NCBI RefSeq assembly: GCF_001039355.2
Contig: NW_019774925.1
Span: 302,488 to 359,340 of the forward strand
Source of the DNA: Lingula anatina
Lineage: Eukaryota; Brachiopoda; Lingulata; Lingulida; Lingulidae
DNA length: 56,853 nt
Direction: 5' to 3'
Shown: piece by piece, positions 52,479-56,853 of the stretch
Layout of the letters: each line of letters begins with the position of its first letter
Numbering within the stretch: the stretch's first letter is position 1
Translations under genes and position numbers: made by a program
Notes under the pieces: model-generated
Databases searched by the model: none
The model's input: the letters and a program-made list of their open reading frames with translations, nothing else
What the model was told of the DNA's origin: nothing

Positions 52479-52718
52479 TTACTTTTTGATGTGCATCTCT
52501 ACCTCAAACTCTCCGATGCTTGATGTCAACATTAAAGGACAGAAATGCGAGATGATAATGTGCTGAACATTGTCAGGTGTGTGTAACAACAAACCTGTGA
52601 TGTTTTTAGAAAGCAATTTTCTTCCGATTGAAACTAATATCCATTGAACCTTGGTGCCAAGCATGTTCTGAGGATTAGTGGCAGTCAGTACAACTTCAAC
52701 CCTGCTGTCATTCATATC
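52479..52718 (-). CDS. Candidate terminal coding exon of an unrecognised gene
   Basis: On the minus strand, a weak acceptor (TTTCCAAG) leads into a phase-0 open frame of 79 codons plus stop, from DMNDSRVEVVLTATNPQ to EFEVEMHIKK-stop. The product has balanced composition with alternating hydrophobic stretches, suggesting beta strands, unlike the low-complexity ORFs around it. A minus-strand AATAAA lies at 52370-52375, about 105 bases past the stop. I recognise no family and found no upstream exon between 52719 and 56019. It could be an alternative last exon of the gene at 56020-56462 (phases agree), the end of a separate gene, or a chance ORF. The second duplicated block starts inside its 5' end. 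Confidence 0.35.
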   Translation of the reverse strand, partial: DMNDSRVEVVLTATNPQNMLGTKVQWILVSIGRKLLSKNITGLLLHTPDNVQHIIISHFCPLMLTSSIGEFEVEMHIKK

Positions 52719-53591
52719 CTTGGAAATTTAATATAATACATAAGCTTGGCATTTGTCCCATAACAAATAAGTCTCAATATCTAGTTGTCAGACGTGGTGG
52801 TCTTGTTTCATGCGTCAATCTATTGTTTTTCTATAATGAGAGATGTCATGGTTAACCTTTTTTCTTTGCAACCGAAAATGGATTCAGCCAGAATGACTCC
52901 ATTTTTAGAAATATGTATACATCTACAATTTAACTATGTGCCATCAAATATCAACACTTGATGACTTGGATGCAACTAGGATGATGCCATCATTCTGCTG
53001 CAGTAATACTTACGATTATGAATTTTTTCTTTGTGATTTTATTTCACATAGATTTCTTACTCAATAACACTTTTTAAAATGACTGAAAAATCCAGCTGAC
53101 ACTAGTCTCAGCTGCGCAGTGTGTAGACTAGAATGTACAAATTGTGTTAGTTGAGAACTTGAATTGTGTTAGTTGAAACACAATGCCAACAGGTGTCAAA
53201 ACTGATACCAGTCCATCAGATGTGACAGAAACAGATAACACATTCTTTATCTTTGCATTTTAACTTTGTATAATTTCATCAGGCAACATCTAAAAAATTT
53301 GGGTTCCAGTTCTACGATATTTTAAGATGTTAAGTCAAATGTTACCAAACGCATCCCAACATTAAAATTTTGGAATCAGTTTTATTTCAATTAGCAAAAC
53401 TTTTTTTTTCTATTTCGTTTGTGGAAAGCGTAAAAATAATGAAAAGAACCAGTAATCAAAAAGAATTACTGTATTATTCTGCAAGAAGCAGTACAATCTA
53501 GATGAAAAGTTACAGAAGTAATGTATGATTCAGAACTTTGGGATGTTACAAGAGCCTGGGCATATAAACACAAACTTTCTATCCAATGTTA
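52703..53591 (+). repeat. Left copy of a ~0.9 kb direct duplication
   Basis: This segment matches 53685-54557 closely, with small differences such as a 16-base segment near 53151-53166 missing from the right copy. About 90 unshared bases (53592-53682) and then a single 'n' follow it. It most likely represents overlapping allelic contig ends. Confidence 0.93.
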
Positions 53592-53682
53592 GGCCACACT
53601 TTTTTATTTTTATGGATGACATCCTCTGGGTACCCCAAAATCGGTGCGAGAGGGCGAAAAAAAAAAAAACAGTCCAAAAAAA

Positions 53683-53683
53683 N
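53683..53683. other. Single undetermined base at second duplication junction
   Basis: One 'n' lies between the end of the left contig (through an A-rich stretch) and the restart of the duplicated block. The arrangement is the same as at 11716. Confidence 0.9.
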
Positions 53684-53684
53684 T

Positions 53685-54557
53685 TGCTGTCATTCATATC
53701 CTTGGAAATTTAATATAATACATAAGCTTGGCATTTGTCCCATAACAAATAAGTCTCAATATCTGGTTGTCAGATTTGCTGGTCTTGTTTCATGGGTCAA
53801 TCTATTGTTTTTCTATAATGAGAGATGTCATGGTTAACCTTTTTTCTTTGCAACCGAAAATGGATTCAGCCAGAATGACTCCATTTAAAAAATATGTATA
53901 CATGCACAATTAAACTATGTGCCATCAAATATCAACACTTGATGACTTGGATGCAACTAGGATGATGCCATCATTCTGCTGCAGTAATACTTACAATTAT
54001 GAATTTTTCCTTTGTGATTTTATTTCACATAGATTTCTTACTCAATAACACTTTTTTAAATGACTTCAAAATCCAGCTGACACTAGTCTCAGCTACGCAG
54101 TATGTAGACTAGAATGTACAAATTGTGTTAGTTGAGAACTTCAACACAATGCCAACAGGTGTCAAAACTGATACCAGTCCATCAGATGTGACAGAAACAT
54201 AACACATTCTTTATCTTTGCATTTTAACTTTGTATAGTTTCATCATGCAACATCTAAAAAATTTGGGTTCCAGTTCTACGATATTTTAAGATGTTAAGTC
54301 AAATGTTACCGAACGCATCTCAACATTAAAATTTTGGAATCAGTTTTATTTCAATTGGCAAAACTGTTTTTTTTTCTATTCCGTTTGTGGAAAGCGTAAA
54401 AATAATGAAAAGAACCAGTAATCAAAAAGAATTACTGTATTATTCTGCAAGAGGCAGTACAATCTAGATGAAAAGTTACAGAAGTAATGTATGATTCAAA
54501 ACTTTGGGATGTTACAAGAGCCCGGGCATATAAACACAAACTTTCCATCCAATGTTA
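53685..54557 (+). repeat. Right copy of the ~0.9 kb direct duplication
   Basis: It matches 52703-53591, beginning at TGCTGTCATTC and ending at AATGTTA, after which sequence is unique. It contains only the first bases of the candidate minus-strand exon at 52479-52718, so it does not add a second exon copy. Confidence 0.93.
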
Positions 54558-56019
54558 CGGTTAGTCGGTCTTGAAATTTTTTTCAGAAGACGATTCTCTG
54601 CTGGCATAATCTTTTTCACTTAGAAAATTTCATCAAACTTGAAAATGGGCCTCTGGATAATTTTGAAAATTTCTTCGCCTAATATGGCCATGTTGGATTC
54701 AGGCATTTTCAAATATTAATTAATTTTTAAGTAATGCAATTTTCTAGTTTTTATCATGATTTTTTCGAAACTTTTTTATGTACCGAGTCAAAACAACATG
54801 GAGTCAATTAATCAGAATGTTATTTTAAAAAGATACATTTGACGGGTAACTAATACACTAATACAAAATTTTTATTCTGGTTTCGTGGTTTTCTGATAAG
54901 TACCACATTTGGTATATGGTCAAAACAAACACTAAACAAGCATTAAAGCATTAAGTAACATCTGTTCATTTGAATAATTAATTTTTATAACATCTGGTAA
55001 ATTTATTGAGAATAGATAAGGCGTGATGTGTGACAACTTCTTTTCAATTTTGCATTTTCATACGTGTCTGTCATGTCTGAACTTCAGTTTGATTGAAGAT
55101 TACTAAGCCAATCACAAAAGTTAGACAAAATGTTCAATACATCCACAACAATATAATTAGTCTTTTATGGGAATGTGAAATCCAGATTACCAAATGAGCT
55201 TTTGTTATAGTTTAGTAATCTTCAACTGAACTTGCCACAGTGTCTCTGAGTGAGAAGTGAGCAGATATGGAGGCTAGAAGACAAAGCTGTTAGGCATCGG
55301 GCATAAAGCTCAGGATAAGACTTATAAGTTAAAACTGTTTTACAAATAAAATCTTTTGTAGCGTATCAGCATCTTTGCTGTTCAATAAGAAATTCACTTG
55401 GTGATCGTATCAACAAGCTCTATACATACTTTTCTTTGCTATTCAATAAAAAACTTAAATAATGATGTTCAGATGCAGAACAGGATACAGTGCAAAAAGA
55501 CTGCTTTGTAATATATGGTATAAGAAGAGGGCTAAAAAAGAGAGGAATCCTGTTAATAAGAATGGCAACTATCCGTTTTCTGAAAATCACTTGATATTCA
55601 TTACATGAAATATATCTTGATGGACTGGCAATTTTAACATGCATTAAATATTTTCTGCTGATTATATTCCTTTATTTACATGTTACATTCAAAAGAGTAG
55701 TGCACTTTCAAATACGTAGGTCACAACTTAAGGAAACTATTACTGCATTTTCAAATACCATATGTACAAACTTCAATACATATAACTATTCACAGAATAG
55801 GTTGCACTTCTGCAAAGCTTAATGAACCAAATCAAGCCTCCCTGAATATCTCCGATTTATTTGTCCACATTATCTCTATATGAGAACAACCATTTGGAAT
55901 AGTTTCTTCCAAAGAAACAACTGAACTGAGTGTCTTTTCCCCAACTTTGCCATTTTCTCTCTCTCTCTCTCTCTTTTAATGTAACAGTCATTTATGGGCT
56001 TGGTACAGACTGACTTATG
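54558..56019 (-). other. Region downstream of the right-edge minus-strand gene
   Basis: A 3' UTR for the gene ending at 56020 is likely. A minus-strand AATAAA at 55671-55676 gives a UTR of about 345 bases. A (CT)n run lies at 55956-55974. The rest is AT-rich without supported coding sequence. Confidence 0.4.
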
Positions 56020-56094
56020 TTATCGTCTTCCAAAGAAGCCAGGGGACCATTTTGTACTTATTTTGGGCTGCTCTGGAGGCTTTTCAAACTCTGC
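56020..56094 (-). CDS. Last coding exon of an unrecognised minus-strand gene
   Basis: A good acceptor (CGATTTTACAG) precedes 24 codons and a TAA stop: AEFEKPPEQPKISTKWSPGF, then FGRR-stop. It starts in phase 0, matching the phase at which the exon at 56359-56462 ends, across an intron of 264 bases. The peptide is acidic and proline-rich, then basic and aromatic at its extreme C-terminus. I do not recognise the family. The short, charged tail would suit a small adaptor or membrane-associated protein, but that is speculation. This exon was found from splice sites and frame; it is too short to stand out as an ORF. Confidence 0.7.
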   Translation of the reverse strand, partial: AEFEKPPEQPKISTKWSPGFFGRR

Positions 56095-56358
56095 CTGTAA
56101 AATCGAAAGAATAAAACATCAATTTCTTCCTGCATTAAAACCATACTTATGTCATACTAATCTGGTTATTAAAGGTACAATATTGAAAAAAAATTAAAGA
56201 GTGTATGCAAGGGAATGTACCATACCTTGCTTTCAGCGATACCATTACTGTTTTTCTCCTAGGCAAATTTGCTAAGATATGACTTTATTGATTCTACTGC
56301 TTTAGTAAGATTTAAAACTTTAAAAAGGGGTGCTGCAATAAAGACACATTTCTCTTAC

Positions 56359-56462
56359 CGCTAACTCTCTCTTTTTCTCTTTGAATGCTTCAAGTGGATC
56401 ATCATACTGTTTGTAATAGTCCAATACTTTTCTCACATCATCCACCCCACTTACTGCTATGG
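56359..56462 (-). CDS. Penultimate coding exon of an unrecognised minus-strand gene
   Basis: The exon has acceptor TTTTTTAAG and donor GCG|GTAAGA. It encodes 34 whole codons after a split first codon: AIAVSGVDDVRKVLDYYKQY, then DDPLEAFKEKKRELA. The Lys/Glu-rich, heptad-like second half is likely helical, possibly a coiled coil. Joined to the exon at 56020-56094 it gives KRELA-AEFEKPPEQ without a frame shift. Upstream exons lie beyond the window. Family not recognised. Confidence 0.7.
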
Positions 56463-56853
56463 CTTAAAAAATAAAGCAAACAGGTAAATAAAATAAATGG
56501 ATAAAAAAGTATGTTCTAATGTAAGTAGAAAGCCTTAATATGTTAAACGCTCATTAGAAGAAAAAAAACATATCACTTATGTAATATATTTGATGCATAT
56601 ATTTTACATTTTGTTATGTATTTTTTTTCCTTAAAAGCATTCTTTCATAAAGAAAAATTTGAAAAAATAAGGAGTATGATCCACTGATGAAATACCATCA
56701 ATACATCATGGAACATTTTTGCTGAAGTAATGATTATCTTCTTGTTTTCAAAAAGTATAACAATGAATAAAACTGCCCTTTTTTGTACATCCAAACTACA
56801 GAATGATCCACCATATTAAATGAGATTCTGCAAAAACTAGGACAGAAAATAAC

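Noticed and set aside
54585-54720. Minus-strand open stretch starting MPESNMAILGEEIF
   Set aside because: Only 28 codons, with no good splice sites. The sequence has the look of repeat-derived DNA, but I could not show a second copy in this window.

Overview
This is a window of eukaryotic nuclear DNA from an animal. It is AT-rich, has long introns with GT-AG splice sites, and carries many simple repeats and decayed dispersed repeats. The one gene I can identify is a FAM120B-like gene (constitutive coactivator of PPAR-gamma family, FEN1/XPG-like fold). The intron density, apparent heterozygosity and general sequence texture suggest an invertebrate bilaterian, perhaps marine, but the sequence does not fix the phylum.

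Layout. 1-6555: no gene that I can support. 6556-16861: two near-identical copies, each about 5.1 kb, of the promoter, 5' UTR and main coding exon of the FAM120B-like gene, joined at a single undetermined base (11716). 16862-43745: the rest of the gene on the + strand, with large introns and coding exons at 24685-24956, 42034-42240 and probably 43677-43745. A likely 3' UTR runs to a poly(A) signal near 46136. A fold-back, MITE-like element follows at 46295-46544. 46545-52478 is apparently intergenic and contains a cluster of POU/SOX/OTX-type motifs near 51053. 52479-52718 is a candidate minus-strand terminal coding exon. 52703-54557 is a second duplication with a single 'n' at its junction. 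56020-56462 holds the last two coding exons of an unrecognised minus-strand gene that enters from the right edge.

Using one copy of the duplicated exon, the spliced FAM120B-like product would be about 837 residues. It has an N-terminal PIN/FEN1-like domain that keeps acidic residues at all of the FEN1 metal-binding positions, a disordered Ser/Thr-rich linker, and a C-terminal domain interrupted by a Pro/Gly-rich insertion of about 145 residues.

The most consequential observation concerns the assembly. Both duplications have the pattern expected when two allelic contigs overlap at their ends but were not merged: copy, single 'n', copy. The apparent tandem duplication of the FAM120B-like exon is therefore more likely a haplotype artefact than biology, although a real duplication cannot be excluded from sequence alone. 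I found no convincing novel multi-gene system in this window.
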